This document shows positions 45,136-54,044 of a DNA stretch of 64,000 nt, in pieces. The DNA comes from Candidatus Eiseniibacteriota bacterium (GTDB taxonomy: Bacteria; Orphanbacterota; Orphanbacteria; Orphanbacterales; Orphanbacteraceae), in the NCBI GenBank assembly GCA_024276995.1, contig JAJRWB010000054.1:48830-112829 (forward strand), in the 5' to 3' direction. Below the pieces are notes generated by a model. It saw only the letters and a program-made list of their open reading frames with translations. It did not search any database and had not been told where the DNA came from. Position 1 is the stretch's first letter. Each line of letters starts with the position of its first letter. The position numbers and the translations under genes were made by a program.

Positions 45136-46115
45136 ACGGAGCGACCACCGATCCGCCGTCGCAGTGCCATGACTGTCCCCGCCGGTGCGGAGCGGACCGG
45201 CGCGCGGGCCGGTCCGGGTTCTGTCGCCTCGGCGACGAAACGCCGATCGCCTGGGCGGGCCTCCATTTCGGCGAGGAGCCGCCCATATCCGGAACGAACG
45301 GCTCGGGGACGATCTTCTTCGCTGGATGCAATCTCCGCTGCGTCTACTGCCAGAACCACGCGATCAGCACCCCCCTTTCTTTCCGCCCTTTCCGGGAGGT
45401 GACGCCGGAGGAACTCGCTTCGGAAATGCTCCGCCTCCAGGACGAGGGCGCCCATAACATCAACTTCGTCTCCCCGTCGCACGTGGTTTTTCGGATGGCC
45501 CGCGCCGTCGAGACGGCGAGGAGGAGGGGGCTGACCATCCCGGTGGTGTACAACTCCAACGGTTACGATTCGCCGGAAACACTTCGGACGATCCGTGGCC
45601 TTGTCGACATCTATCTTCCCGATATCAAGTACATGGACGATTCCATCGCGCTGCGGTTCTCCCGGGCGGTCGGCTACACAGACATGATCGGCGCGGTGCT
45701 CGCCGAGATGCTCGACCAGGTGGGCCACCTCGAGACAGACGAACGGGGTATCGCCGTGCGCGGCCTCCTGGTGCGCCACCTCGTCCTTCCCGGCCAGGTG
45801 GAGAACAGCCGAAAATGCCTCCGAGTCGTGGCCGCTCTCTCGCCGCGCACATCGGTCAGCATCCTGTCCCAGTACTCCCCCCGGCACCGGGCGTGCTCCT
45901 TTCCGCCACTCGACCGGCCGATCACCGACCGGGAGTACGATGCTGTGCTCGAAGAGGCGCTCGATCTCGGCCTCGAGAACGCATTCGTCCAGGAACTCGA
46001 CAGCCGGGAGAACTACCTCCCCGATTTCACGCGGGAGAACCCCTTCGATGCCGGCGCGGCGGCCGCGCGCCGCTCTTTCCCGCCCCGCTCCCCGACGGGG
46101 CGAGGCTCGTCTTGA
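45132..46115 (+). CDS. Radical SAM protein of the PflX (COG1313) group
   Basis: A 327-residue iron-sulfur protein. The 4Fe-4S/SAM-binding motif is CNLRCVYC, preceded by a second cysteine cluster CHDCPRRCGADRRAG near the N-terminus, which marks the PflX-like group related to pyruvate-formate-lyase-activating enzymes. The substrate is not established for the family, and no glycyl-radical enzyme is encoded nearby. Start ATG at 45132 overlaps the miaA stop as ATGA. A good promoter for the following tRNA overlaps its last bases. Confidence 0.85.
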   Translation: MNGATTDPPSQCHDCPRRCGADRRAGRSGFCRLGDETPIAWAGLHFGEEPPISGTNGSGTIFFAGCNLRCVYCQNHAISTPLSFRPFREVTPEELASEMLRLQDEGAHNINFVSPSHVVFRMARAVETARRRGLTIPVVYNSNGYDSPETLRTIRGLVDIYLPDIKYMDDSIALRFSRAVGYTDMIGAVLAEMLDQVGHLETDERGIAVRGLLVRHLVLPGQVENSRKCLRVVAALSPRTSVSILSQYSPRHRACSFPPLDRPITDREYDAVLEEALDLGLENAFVQELDSRENYLPDFTRENPFDAGAAAARRSFPPRSPTGRGSS

Positions 46116-46141
46116 CTTCCCCCCACCGCCATGAGTATCCT
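46112..46141 (+). promoter_or_regulatory. Promoter for tRNA-Gly(CCC)
   Basis: TTGACT (46112-46117), 18-nt spacer, TATCCT (46136-46141), 25 bp upstream of the mature tRNA 5' end. The -35 overlaps the stop of the radical SAM gene. Confidence 0.5.
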
Positions 46142-46165
46142 CGTCTTTCGGTATCCACCGCTGGT

Positions 46166-46241
46166 GCGGGAATAGCTCAGTTGGTAGAGCATCAGCTTCC
46201 CAAGCTGAGGGTCGCGGGTTCGAGTCCCGTTTCCCGCTCCA
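46166..46241 (+). tRNA. tRNA-Gly (anticodon CCC)
   Basis: Acceptor GCGGGAA/TTCCCGC, D arm AGCTCAGTTGGTAGAGC, anticodon loop TTCCCAA between CAGCT and AGCTG, T arm CGGGTTCGAGTCCCG, discriminator T and encoded CCA (46239-46241). The acceptor stem is identical to the GCC isoacceptor at 34397. Confidence 0.97.
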
Positions 46242-46308
46242 TTTTGCATCATCGGTAACACTCCGCGACGGCCCGAACGGCCTCGGCGAAGCTAACTCTC
46301 GTTTTTCG

Positions 46309-46336
46309 TTGACATTATCCCTTCTCCCGTTATAGT
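46309..46336 (+). promoter_or_regulatory. Promoter for der-plsY-gpsA
   Basis: TTGACA (46309-46314), 16-nt spacer, TATAGT (46331-46336). Start near 46343, about 28 nt before the der ATG, with AGGAGA as the ribosome-binding site. Confidence 0.65.
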
Positions 46337-46370
46337 CGGCTTTAAGTCACCTCCAGGAGATTCCAGCTCG

Positions 46371-47675
46371 ATGTCCATGCCCATGATCGCCATTGTCGGC
46401 CGGCCGAACGTAGGGAAGTCGACCCTCTTCAACCGCCTGATCGGAGAGCGCCGTGCCGTCGTCTCGGGGACGGAGAAAACGACCCGCGACAGGAACTACG
46501 GCGAGGCGGAGTGGAACGGGCGAAAGTTCTTTCTCGTCGACACGGGCGGCTTCCTCCCCCTGAGGGAGGCGGACCGGATCGACCGCCTCGTGGTGGACCA
46601 GGTCCGGTCGGCGATCGCCGAAGCCGACCTGATTCTCTTCCTCGTCGACGGCGCCGCCGGGCCGGTTCCTCTCGACGCCGAGACGGCGAAGGAGCTGCGC
46701 CGCGAGATGGGCCGCGCCCTCCTCGTGGCGAACAAGGTGGACAACGATTCGATGGCGAACGAACTGTACGAGTTTCTCCAGCTCGGTCTCGGCGAGCCGA
46801 TGCCGATCTCGGCGGTCCACGGGACGGGGATCGCCGACCTTCTCGACCGCTCGGTGGAGGCTCTCCCGCGCAAGGGGAAGCGAAAGGGGAGCGAAGGGCT
46901 TCGCATCGGCATCATCGGGAGGCCGAACGTCGGGAAATCGTCCCTGGTGAACGCCTATCTCGGCAAGGAGCAGATGATCGTGAGCGATATGCCGGGCACC
47001 ACACGCGACGCGGTCGACACGGCGATCCGGTGGCGGAAGGAGCCGGTCGTTCTCGTCGATACGGCGGGCCTCAAGAGACGATCGAAAATCCGCGGCGATA
47101 TCGATTACTACGCCTCCCTTCGCGCATTGAAAACGATCGAGCGGAGCGACGTGATCTTCCTCGTCCTCGACGGCGCCGAACCGGTGTCGGTCCAGGACGT
47201 CAAGATCGGCGCCATGGCGGAACAGGCGGGGAAGGGGGTGGTGGTGCTTCTCAACAAGACCGACCTCGAATTGGAGCCGTCGATCGAGGAACTCCGTACC
47301 CGCGTGGGGGAGAAGATGCCCTTCCTCCGGTTCGCCCCGGTGGTCTCGGTGTCGGCGATCACGAAGAAGGGGATCGGCAAGGCGCTCGACAAGGCATTCG
47401 AAGTGGAGAAGACGAGGCGCGAGGAGATCCCCACGGCGAAACTGAACCGGATCGTCGAGAACGCCCTCCGGCGGAACCCTCCTCCCGTGGGGCGGGGGAA
47501 GAACCAGATCTATTACGGCGTCCAGACCGGCGTGGCGCCCCCGACGTTCCTCTTCTTCACGAAAGAGCCGGGGGCGATCACCCCGGCCTACCGGCGCTAT
47601 CTCGCGCGATCGATCCGCGAAAAGTATCCCTATGAAGGGACGCCGGTCTGGATTCACGTGAGGGGAAAGAAGTGA
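46371..47675 (+). CDS. der: Ribosome-assembly GTPase Der (EngA)
   Basis: A 434-residue GTPase with two tandem G domains and a KH-like C-terminus, needed for 50S subunit maturation. Each G domain has GRPNVGKS (about residues 10 and 183), DTGG or DTAG as G3, and NKVD or NKTD as G4. Start options are ATGs at 46371, 46377 and 46383; the first is spaced about 10 nt from AGGAGA. The stop overlaps the plsY GTG as GTGA. It has its own promoter after tRNA-Gly(CCC). Confidence 0.96.
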   Translation: MSMPMIAIVGRPNVGKSTLFNRLIGERRAVVSGTEKTTRDRNYGEAEWNGRKFFLVDTGGFLPLREADRIDRLVVDQVRSAIAEADLILFLVDGAAGPVPLDAETAKELRREMGRALLVANKVDNDSMANELYEFLQLGLGEPMPISAVHGTGIADLLDRSVEALPRKGKRKGSEGLRIGIIGRPNVGKSSLVNAYLGKEQMIVSDMPGTTRDAVDTAIRWRKEPVVLVDTAGLKRRSKIRGDIDYYASLRALKTIERSDVIFLVLDGAEPVSVQDVKIGAMAEQAGKGVVVLLNKTDLELEPSIEELRTRVGEKMPFLRFAPVVSVSAITKKGIGKALDKAFEVEKTRREEIPTAKLNRIVENALRRNPPPVGRGKNQIYYGVQTGVAPPTFLFFTKEPGAITPAYRRYLARSIREKYPYEGTPVWIHVRGKK

Positions 47676-48298
47676 TTCCTTCCATGATCGCGACCACCAT
47701 CGCCGCCTACCTGCTCGGTTCGATCTCCTTCGCCTGGCTCGCCGGACGAGCCGCCGGGATCGAGATTCGTGACGTGGGGAGCGGCAACGCGGGGGCGTCG
47801 AATGTCTATCGCGCCGTCGGCCCGGCGGCGGGCGTGCTCGTCCTCCTCGCCGACATCGGCAAGGGCGCCGCAGCCGTCTGGATTGCGAAACGGTGGGGAC
47901 CGCCGGGCGACTGGCCCCTCCTCGTCGCCGGGTTGGCGGCGGTGGCGGGCCACACGTGGACCATCTTCCTCCGTTTCCGCGGAGGCAAGGGGGTCGCCAC
48001 CGCGGCGGGGGTTCTCCTCAGCCTCGCGCCGCTCGCGACGCTGATCTGTATCGCCATCTTCGTGGTCTCCGTGGCGGCGGGGAGAATGATCTCCCTCGGC
48101 TCGATCGTCGCCGCCGTCTCTCTCCCCCTCGTACTCCTCTCCACCGACCGCGCGGCGGGCGGGCCGGGTCGCCCCGCCGTCGTCGTCTTTTCCATCGCCA
48201 TCGCCCTTCTCGTCGTCTGGCGTCACCGGTCGAATATCGCCCGAATCGCCTCCGGCACGGAGGCGCGCTTCTCCTTCCGGAAAGGAGGAGAGCGGTGA
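47672..48298 (+). CDS. plsY: Acyl-phosphate:glycerol-3-phosphate acyltransferase
   Basis: A 208-residue inner-membrane enzyme that acylates glycerol-3-phosphate with acyl-phosphate, the first step of phospholipid synthesis. It has five membrane segments and the conserved motifs GSISFAWL, DVGSGNAGASNVYR and FRGGKGVAT. GTG start. It sits between der and gpsA with 4-bp overlaps on both sides; the plsY-gpsA pairing links substrate supply (glycerol-3-phosphate) to its use. Confidence 0.95.
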   Translation: MIPSMIATTIAAYLLGSISFAWLAGRAAGIEIRDVGSGNAGASNVYRAVGPAAGVLVLLADIGKGAAAVWIAKRWGPPGDWPLLVAGLAAVAGHTWTIFLRFRGGKGVATAAGVLLSLAPLATLICIAIFVVSVAAGRMISLGSIVAAVSLPLVLLSTDRAAGGPGRPAVVVFSIAIALLVVWRHRSNIARIASGTEARFSFRKGGER

Positions 48299-49290
48299 GG
48301 GTCGCCGTCCTGGGGAGCGGCAGCTGGGGCACCGCCCTCGCCCTCACGCTGCGAAGGGGGGGCGCCGCCGTTCACCTGTGGGGACGGGACGGGGAGAAGA
48401 TCGACGCAATCGACCGGGAACGGGTGAACGAACCGTACCTCCCGGGCGTCGCGATCCCCGGGGAGATCGTCGTCGGAAACGACCTCGACCGTGCGCTCTG
48501 CGGTGCGGACGCGGTGGTGGTGGCGGTCCCCTCCACGGCGACGATCCCGGTGGTGGAAGCCGTCGCCGGTCGCGAGCCGTCGTCGGGCGCGCTGGTGGTG
48601 CTCACGGCGAAGGGGTTCGAACCTCAAAGCGGCAGGCGTCTTTCCGAAGGCGCCGCCGAGCGGATCGCACCGGAACGGATCGCCGTCCTCGCCGGGCCGA
48701 GCCACGCCGAGGAGGTCGCCCGCGGCGTACCGACGACGGTGGTCGCCGCGGGTATCGAACCGCACGCCGCACGGGAAGCCCAGCGCCTCTTCTCCACCGA
48801 GCGGTTTCGTGTGTACACGAACGGCGACTTGACCGGAGTGGAGATCGCCACGGCGCTCAAGAACATCATCGCCCTCGCCGCGGGCATCAGCGACGGCCTC
48901 GGTTTCGGCGACAACACCAAGGGCGCCCTCCTCACGAGAGGGCTCGCCGAGATCACCCGTCTCGGTATCGCCATGGGGGCGAAGGAGAACACCTTCGCCG
49001 GCCTCGCCGGTATGGGCGACCTGATCACCACGTGCATCAGCCGCCACAGCAGGAACCGCCGCTTCGGCGAGGAGATCGCCCGGGGGAAAAGCGTCGAGCA
49101 GATTCGAAAGGAGATGGTCATGGTCGCCGAAGGGGTGGGCACCACGAGCATGGCGTCGCGCCTGGCGAAACGCCACGGCGTGGAAATGCCGATTACACTT
49201 CAAATGGAAAGGGTTCTCTTCCATCGCAAACCGCCTCTCGAAGCGATGGCCGACCTGATGAAGCGCGACTTGAAAGCGGAAGTGTGGTAA
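48295..49290 (+). CDS. gpsA: NAD(P)-dependent glycerol-3-phosphate dehydrogenase
   Basis: A 331-residue cytoplasmic enzyme that reduces dihydroxyacetone phosphate to glycerol-3-phosphate for lipid synthesis. The Rossmann start VAVLGSGSWGTALAL, the LAGPSHAEEVARG segment, and the catalytic lysine region ALKNIIALAAGISDG are intact. The GTG at 48295, overlapping the plsY stop as GTGA, gives the expected length; the longer frame upstream is a shadow. Confidence 0.95.
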   Translation: MRVAVLGSGSWGTALALTLRRGGAAVHLWGRDGEKIDAIDRERVNEPYLPGVAIPGEIVVGNDLDRALCGADAVVVAVPSTATIPVVEAVAGREPSSGALVVLTAKGFEPQSGRRLSEGAAERIAPERIAVLAGPSHAEEVARGVPTTVVAAGIEPHAAREAQRLFSTERFRVYTNGDLTGVEIATALKNIIALAAGISDGLGFGDNTKGALLTRGLAEITRLGIAMGAKENTFAGLAGMGDLITTCISRHSRNRRFGEEIARGKSVEQIRKEMVMVAEGVGTTSMASRLAKRHGVEMPITLQMERVLFHRKPPLEAMADLMKRDLKAEVW

Positions 49291-49315
49291 GTGCGCAAGA
49301 GAAGGAGATCGAATC

Positions 49316-49666
49316 ATGAAGAAACTGCCTGAAGGGAAGATTTACTATTCGATCACCGAGATCGCCGACCAGACGAGGGTGAAGCCGCACGTTCTGCGCT
49401 ACTGGGAATCGGAATTCCCCTGCCTGTCGCCGAAGAAGAACCGCGCGGGAAACCGCGTCTACCAGGCTCGGGATATCAAAATGATCTACCTGATCAAGCA
49501 GCTTCTCTATGAAGACGGCTTCACGATCGCCGGGGCGAAGAAACGGCTGAGCCGGAAGGGCGCTCTCGACGATCCGAACCTCGTGCCGTCGTCCGATCCC
49601 GATCGATCGAAGCTGGTGAAGTCGCTGAAATCAGACCTCGAGAATCTTCTCAAGATCCTCGACTGA
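49316..49666 (+). CDS. MerR-family transcriptional regulator
   Basis: A 116-residue DNA-binding protein with an N-terminal winged helix-turn-helix (YYSITEIADQTRVKPHVLRY, about 10-30, then WESEFP and RVYQARDIKMIYLIKQLL). The C-terminal tail is short and lacks metal-binding cysteines, so it belongs with the small MerR proteins found beside housekeeping operons and not with metal sensors. A ribosome-binding site AAGGAG lies about 10 nt upstream. Target genes unknown. Confidence 0.88.
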   Translation: MKKLPEGKIYYSITEIADQTRVKPHVLRYWESEFPCLSPKKNRAGNRVYQARDIKMIYLIKQLLYEDGFTIAGAKKRLSRKGALDDPNLVPSSDPDRSKLVKSLKSDLENLLKILD

Positions 49667-49669
49667 TTG

Positions 49670-49698
49670 TTGTTGCCGCCCCATGGTCATGCTATACT
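49670..49698 (+). promoter_or_regulatory. Promoter for tRNA-Pro(GGG)
   Basis: TTGTTG (49670-49675), 17-nt spacer, TATACT (49693-49698), immediately after the MerR stop and about 59 bp before the tRNA. Confidence 0.55.
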
Positions 49699-49756
49699 GC
49701 GCCCTCGCACCCGGTCCGATCGGCCGGGCGTGAAGGAGGAAGACGATTCTCGTGGT

Positions 49757-49833
<77 letters not shown>

Positions 49834-49864
49834 GATTTCTCCCCCTCTTCCACCCATCCCGGCG

Positions 49865-50539
49865 ATGAGGATGCTCGTCGTCGTTCCCGCGTTCAACCTT
49901 GCCGGCACGATCGGTCCGCTCCTGGAGAGAATCGTCCGCCGGGCGCCCGAAGGGGACGTTCTTCTCGTCGACGACGGATCGACGGACGACACGGCGAAGC
50001 GGGCGGGGGAGGTCGCAGGCGTCCGCGTCGTCCGGCACGGGACGAACCGGGGGAAGGGGGCGGCGCTCCGGAGCGGCTTCGCCGCGGCGATCGAGGAGGG
50101 GTACGACGGCGTGATCACCCTCGACGGCGACGGCCAGCACCCGCCCGAGGCGATTTCCCTCCTTACGGCGCGCCGTGAGAAGACCGGCGCCGACCTGATC
50201 GTGGGGGCGCGCCGCAGGCGGCGCACGAAGATGCCGCTCCACAGGAGGCTGTCGAACACCATAACCTCTTCGATCGCGTCGCGCCTCGCGGGGAGGAAAC
50301 TTCCCGACAGCCAGTCGGGCTGCCGGTGGATCGGCGTGAACGTGCTCGAGCGGGTCGAGTTGGTCACGGGGCACTACGAAATGGAAACCGAACTTCTCAT
50401 CAAGGCGGCGCGCGCGGGGTTCCGGCTCGACTCTGTGGAGATCCCCACGGTGTACGCGGGCGAGGCGAGTCACATCCACCCGGTTCGCGACACCGTCCGG
50501 TTTCTCCGTCTCGTCCACGCGCTCCGAAAGGAGGATTGA
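49865..50539 (+). CDS. Family 2 glycosyltransferase, DPM1-like
   Basis: A 224-residue soluble GT-A enzyme with MLVVVPAFNLAGTIG, LVDDGSTDDT, the DGDGQHPPE metal-binding motif and LPDSQSGCRWI. It is close in layout to the GT2 at 16582 and would charge a polyprenyl phosphate or transfer a hexose. No membrane segment. The start is either ATG 49865 (MRMLVVV) or ATG 49871. It directly follows tRNA-Pro(GGG), so it is probably co-transcribed with the tRNA and with surE, which begins 7 nt after it. Confidence 0.87.
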   Translation: MRMLVVVPAFNLAGTIGPLLERIVRRAPEGDVLLVDDGSTDDTAKRAGEVAGVRVVRHGTNRGKGAALRSGFAAAIEEGYDGVITLDGDGQHPPEAISLLTARREKTGADLIVGARRRRRTKMPLHRRLSNTITSSIASRLAGRKLPDSQSGCRWIGVNVLERVELVTGHYEMETELLIKAARAGFRLDSVEIPTVYAGEASHIHPVRDTVRFLRLVHALRKED

Positions 50540-50546
50540 CCGGGCG

Positions 50547-51311
50547 ATGAGGATCCTGGTGACCAACGACGACGGCGTCCGCGCGGAGGGAATCGCGATT
50601 CTCGCCGAGATCGCGGCCTCCTTCGGAGAGGTGACGGTGGTGGCGCCCGCCGACCAGCAGAGCGCCACGAGCCACGCGATCACCCTTCACAACCCGCTTC
50701 GCGTCGACGAGGTGGAGCCGCGCCGTCACGCCGTGAGCGGCACACCGACCGACTGCGTCCTCCTCGCGGTGAAGGGGCTTCTTCCCGATCCGCCCGACAT
50801 CGTTCTTTCCGGTGTGAACCATGGTCCGAACATGGGTGCCGACGTGACGTACTCGGGCACGGTGGCCGCCGCCATCGAGGGAACCCTCCTCGGCGTGCCG
50901 TCGGCGGCGTTCTCGATCGCCGGAAGATCGAAGCTCCATTTCGACACGGTCCGCCGCTTCCTCCCCGCACTGCTGAAGAAATTTCTCGACAACCGGCCGC
51001 CGGCGCTCACCTACTGGAATGTCAACTTCCCGAATCTTCCCCCCGAGAAGATCCGGGGCGTCCAGGTGAGTCACCTCGGCCACAGGATCTACCAAGACAC
51101 GGTGGTGCGAAAGATCGATCCCCGCGGAAAACCGTACTACTGGATCGGCGGCGACGAGCCGACCGCCGATCTCGACCCCGGCACCGACTTCCGCGCCCTC
51201 GACGACGGCTGTTTATCGGTCACGCCGCTCCACCTGGAGCTGAACGACTTCGAGAGCATCGCGCGGATGCGAACATGGGAATGGGAGATCGACGAAGGGA
51301 ACCGGCCTTGA
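50547..51311 (+). CDS. surE: 5'-nucleotidase SurE
   Basis: A 254-residue metal-dependent phosphatase acting on nucleoside 5'- and 3'-monophosphates. The N-terminal metal motif is RILVTNDDGV, with QQSATSHAIT and the asparagine motif GVNHGPNMGADVTYSGT. It overlaps pcm as TTGA, preserving the surE-pcm pair seen in many bacteria. Confidence 0.95.
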   Translation: MRILVTNDDGVRAEGIAILAEIAASFGEVTVVAPADQQSATSHAITLHNPLRVDEVEPRRHAVSGTPTDCVLLAVKGLLPDPPDIVLSGVNHGPNMGADVTYSGTVAAAIEGTLLGVPSAAFSIAGRSKLHFDTVRRFLPALLKKFLDNRPPALTYWNVNFPNLPPEKIRGVQVSHLGHRIYQDTVVRKIDPRGKPYYWIGGDEPTADLDPGTDFRALDDGCLSVTPLHLELNDFESIARMRTWEWEIDEGNRP

Positions 51312-51970
51312 GCACTCTCCCGGGAACGGAGGAGTTCCGCTCCGCCCGGCGCCGAATGGTGGCGGACGAGGTGGAGGCGAAGGGAATCGGGTCGCGCGAG
51401 GTGCTGCGGGCGCTTCTGGAGGTGCCCCGCCATCTCTTCGCCGACGACGCGCTCCGGTTCCAGGCGTACGGCGGCCATGCGCTGCCGATCGGGTGGGGCC
51501 AGACGCTCTCCCAGCCTTACGTGGTCGGCGCCATGACCGAGGCGCTCGAGTTGACGGGAGAGGAGAAGGTGCTCGAGGTGGGCACCGGCTCCGGCTACCA
51601 GGCGGCCGTCCTCTCGCGCCTCGCCCGGGAGGTGCGCACCGTCGAGCGGATCGGCGAGTTGGCACGTCGCGCCCGGTCGGTTCTTTCCCGGCTGAAGATA
51701 CGCAACGTCCATGTCGCCTGTCGGGACGGGTCGAACGGCTGGGGGGAACACGCCCCCTACGATCGGATCCTCTTCACCGCCGGGGCGGAGTCGATTCCCG
51801 CCGAGGTTCTCGACCAGCTCGCCGACCCGGGCATTCTCGTCGCGCCGGTGGGCGGCGCGACCCAGAGGATCGTCGTTCTCCGGCGCGAAGGCGGCGTGGA
51901 CCGCACCGAGGATCTCGGGGCGTGCGAATTCGTTCCATTCATCACGAGCGGCGAAGGGAGGATCGGCTGA
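51308..51970 (+). CDS. pcm: Protein-L-isoaspartate O-methyltransferase
   Basis: A 220-residue SAM-dependent repair enzyme that methylates isoaspartyl residues in aged proteins. It has MVADEVEAKGI near the start, the family's QTLSQPYVVGAMTEAL, the SAM-binding LEVGTGSGYQAAVLS, and LVAPVGGATQRI. The TTG at 51308 overlaps the surE stop; an upstream in-frame ATG lies within surE. Confidence 0.94.
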   Translation: MSTLPGTEEFRSARRRMVADEVEAKGIGSREVLRALLEVPRHLFADDALRFQAYGGHALPIGWGQTLSQPYVVGAMTEALELTGEEKVLEVGTGSGYQAAVLSRLAREVRTVERIGELARRARSVLSRLKIRNVHVACRDGSNGWGEHAPYDRILFTAGAESIPAEVLDQLADPGILVAPVGGATQRIVVLRREGGVDRTEDLGACEFVPFITSGEGRIG

Positions 51971-51971
51971 A

Positions 51972-53015
51972 GTGACACCGGTGGAGAAACGAGGCGGCGA
52001 AAAGACCGCCCGGCGCGGCGACGGCGTGGCGACGACCTTTATCAAGGGAGGGCTCATCGGCATCGCCAACATCATTCCCGGCGTCTCGGGGGGAACGTTC
52101 GCCCTCATTCTCGGCATCTTCGACAGGCTGATCGGCGCGCTCAACAACATCGGACCCCACACCATCGCCGCGTTCCTCCGTCTCGTGACATCGCGTTTCT
52201 CCGCCGACGCGAGACGCGAAGCCGCCCGCGAACTGAAGCGGATCGACGCGCCCTTTCTCGCGATCCTCCTTACCGGAAGCGTCGTCGTGATCCTCGCTTC
52301 CTCCTTTCTCATCGAGTATCTCCTCAAGGAGCGGTACTCGCCCACACTGGCATTCTTCATCGGGCTGATCCTCCCGTCGGTTCTCGTGCCGTACCGGATG
52401 ATGGGAAGGCGCGGCGCGCGACTCCTCTGGGCGGTCCCCGGCGCGCTTCTCACGGTGGCCGTCTCCCTCGCCGTGCCGGACAACGCGGCCGGGGCGGACA
52501 ACCTCCTCGTCGCCCTCGGCACCGGGGCGATCGCCATCAGCGCCATGATCCTCCCCGGGATCAGCGGTTCGTTCGTCATGCTCGTGCTCGGCCAATACCA
52601 GAACGTGATCGGCAAGCTCACGTCACTTCAGCTCGGTCTCGTGGACGGGCGGATCGAACTCGGCGCGCTCTTCTGGCTCACGGCGCTCGCCGCCGGCATG
52701 GCGGTGGGCATCCTCGCTTTTGCCCGGCTGCTCAACTTCCTCCTCGAACGCTTTCGGTCGGCCACCATGGCGTTCCTCATCGGCCTCCTCCTCGGGAGCC
52801 TCTGGGTGCTCTGGCCGTTCAAGGAGATCTCCGCCGGCACCGAGGTGACCGGCCGCTCGGGAGAAGTGAAGCAGGAGGTGCGGATCGCCACCGCGCCGAA
52901 TCGCCTTCCCGAAAACGGCCGCGAAGCGCTCATCGCCCTGGCCGCCGCCGCGGCGGGTCTCGCCGGTTCGGCGGGGCTGATGCTTCTCTGCGGGAAGGAG
53001 AAGGAGGGGAAGTGA
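51972..53015 (+). CDS. DUF368-family (PopT-type) undecaprenyl-phosphate translocase
   Basis: A 347-residue polytopic inner-membrane protein with about 8-10 membrane segments. The duplicated family motif appears as GIANIIPGVSGGTFAL and MILPGISGSFVML. DUF368 proteins have been linked to recycling undecaprenyl phosphate across the membrane, which fits a genome with heavy undecaprenyl-linked glycan synthesis; that function is known for relatives and inferred here. Start GTG at 51972, 11 nt after GGGAGG. Confidence 0.87.
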   Translation: MTPVEKRGGEKTARRGDGVATTFIKGGLIGIANIIPGVSGGTFALILGIFDRLIGALNNIGPHTIAAFLRLVTSRFSADARREAARELKRIDAPFLAILLTGSVVVILASSFLIEYLLKERYSPTLAFFIGLILPSVLVPYRMMGRRGARLLWAVPGALLTVAVSLAVPDNAAGADNLLVALGTGAIAISAMILPGISGSFVMLVLGQYQNVIGKLTSLQLGLVDGRIELGALFWLTALAAGMAVGILAFARLLNFLLERFRSATMAFLIGLLLGSLWVLWPFKEISAGTEVTGRSGEVKQEVRIATAPNRLPENGREALIALAAAAAGLAGSAGLMLLCGKEKEGK

Positions 53016-53061
53016 TGGAAAAAAAAGACGGTTCCCCTTTCCTATTTAGCCCGCTTCCCCT

Positions 53062-53067
53062 TATAAT
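53062..53067 (+). promoter_or_regulatory. Consensus -10 box for tRNA-Pro(CGG)
   Basis: A perfect TATAAT, 77 bp before the tRNA, in a 129-nt gap after the DUF368 gene. The -35 region (about 53039-53044, TTCCTA) is a poor match. Confidence 0.45.
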
Positions 53068-53144
53068 CCCCCTGTGAGTGCCGATTCCATTCCGCCCGCC
53101 GAGCCGGCCCTGTTCCGGTGCGCCGGTGCGGATTTCGTGATGGT

Positions 53145-53218
53145 CGGGGCGTAGCGCAGCCCGGTAGCGCGCCTGCTTCGGGTGCAGGAGGCCGGAGGTT
53201 CGAATCCTCTCGCCCCGA
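53145..53218 (+). tRNA. tRNA-Pro (anticodon CGG)
   Basis: Acceptor CGGGGCG/CGCCCCG and D arm GCGCAGCCCGGTAGCGC, the same as the GGG isoacceptor. Anticodon loop TTCGGGT between CCTGC and GCAGG, T arm GAGGTTCGAATCCTC, discriminator A at 53218. CCA not encoded. Confidence 0.96.
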
Positions 53219-53286
53219 CTCATATTCGCGGCAGCGGAAGAGATCGCTTTTCTTTCCCCACCTTCCCCGGCGGAGCGCGACGCGGC

Positions 53287-53766
53287 ATGTCACCACACTC
53301 CTCGAAAAGAAACCGCATCCAGATCGGTGTCATCGGGGCGGGTGAGTGCAGCGGAGCGCTTTCCGAAATGGCGGAAATCGTCGGATGCGAGATCGCCGCG
53401 CGGGGGGCGACGCTTCTTTGCGGCGGCCTCGCCGGCGTGATGGAGGGGGCGGCGAAAGGCGCCCGCTCGGCCGGGGGCACGGTGATCGGCATCCTCCCCG
53501 GCGATGATCCGCACGGCGGCAATGAGTATCTTAGCGCGGCCGTGGCCACCGGCTTCGGCCACGGCAGAAACGTGCTGATCCCCCGTTCCTCCGACGGCGT
53601 GATCGCCATTGCCGGCGGGAACGGCACCCTCTCGGAGATCGGCTTCGCGCTGAAAATGGGAATCCCCCTGATCGGTTTGTCGACGTGGGATCTCGGTGGG
53701 ACGTTCCCCTCGTTGGACGATCCGGTCGAGGCGGTCGACCTTCTCTTCGAAAGGATGAAATGCTGA
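53287..53766 (+). CDS. TIGR00725-family Rossmann protein
   Basis: A 159-residue protein related to the LOG/DprA nucleotide-binding fold. [20 protein letters not shown] opens the domain, [17 protein letters not shown] follows, and [20 protein letters not shown] is the phosphate-binding signature. The biochemical role of this family is not established. It overlaps the acylphosphatase gene by 7 bp (ATGCTGA). The ATG at 53287 is chosen over an in-frame start inside the tRNA. Confidence 0.85.
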   Translation: MSPHSSKRNRIQIGVIGAGECSGALSEMAEIVGCEIAARGATLLCGGLAGVMEGAAKGARSAGGTVIGILPGDDPHGGNEYLSAAVATGFGHGRNVLIPRSSDGVIAIAGGNGTLSEIGFALKMGIPLIGLSTWDLGGTFPSLDDPVEAVDLLFERMKC

Positions 53767-54044
53767 ACCGTGAAATCCGTCTCCGTGTGATCGTGATCGG
53801 CCGCGTGCAGGGCGTCGGATTCCGCTACTTCACGCAACGTTCCACCGATCGTCTCCGGGTGACCGGTTTTGTGCGCAACCTTCCCGACGGTTCTGTCGAG
53901 GCGCAGGTGCAAGGGAGCGAAGAGGAGGTGGAGCGATTTCTCGAGAGCGTCCGTGTCGGACCGCACGGGTCGCGCGTCGACGAAGTGAGAACATCGGCGA
54001 TTTCGGTGCAGCCGGGAGAGGACGGGTTCGAGATCCGTGGGTGA
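53760..54044 (+). CDS. acyP: Acylphosphatase
   Basis: A 94-residue ferredoxin-like enzyme that hydrolyses acyl phosphates. The phosphate-binding loop is [11 protein letters not shown] with the catalytic arginine, followed by the catalytic asparagine in [12 protein letters not shown]. It overlaps the sigma factor gene by 8 bp. Confidence 0.95.
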   Translation: MLNREIRLRVIVIGRVQGVGFRYFTQRSTDRLRVTGFVRNLPDGSVEAQVQGSEEEVERFLESVRVGPHGSRVDEVRTSAISVQPGEDGFEIRG

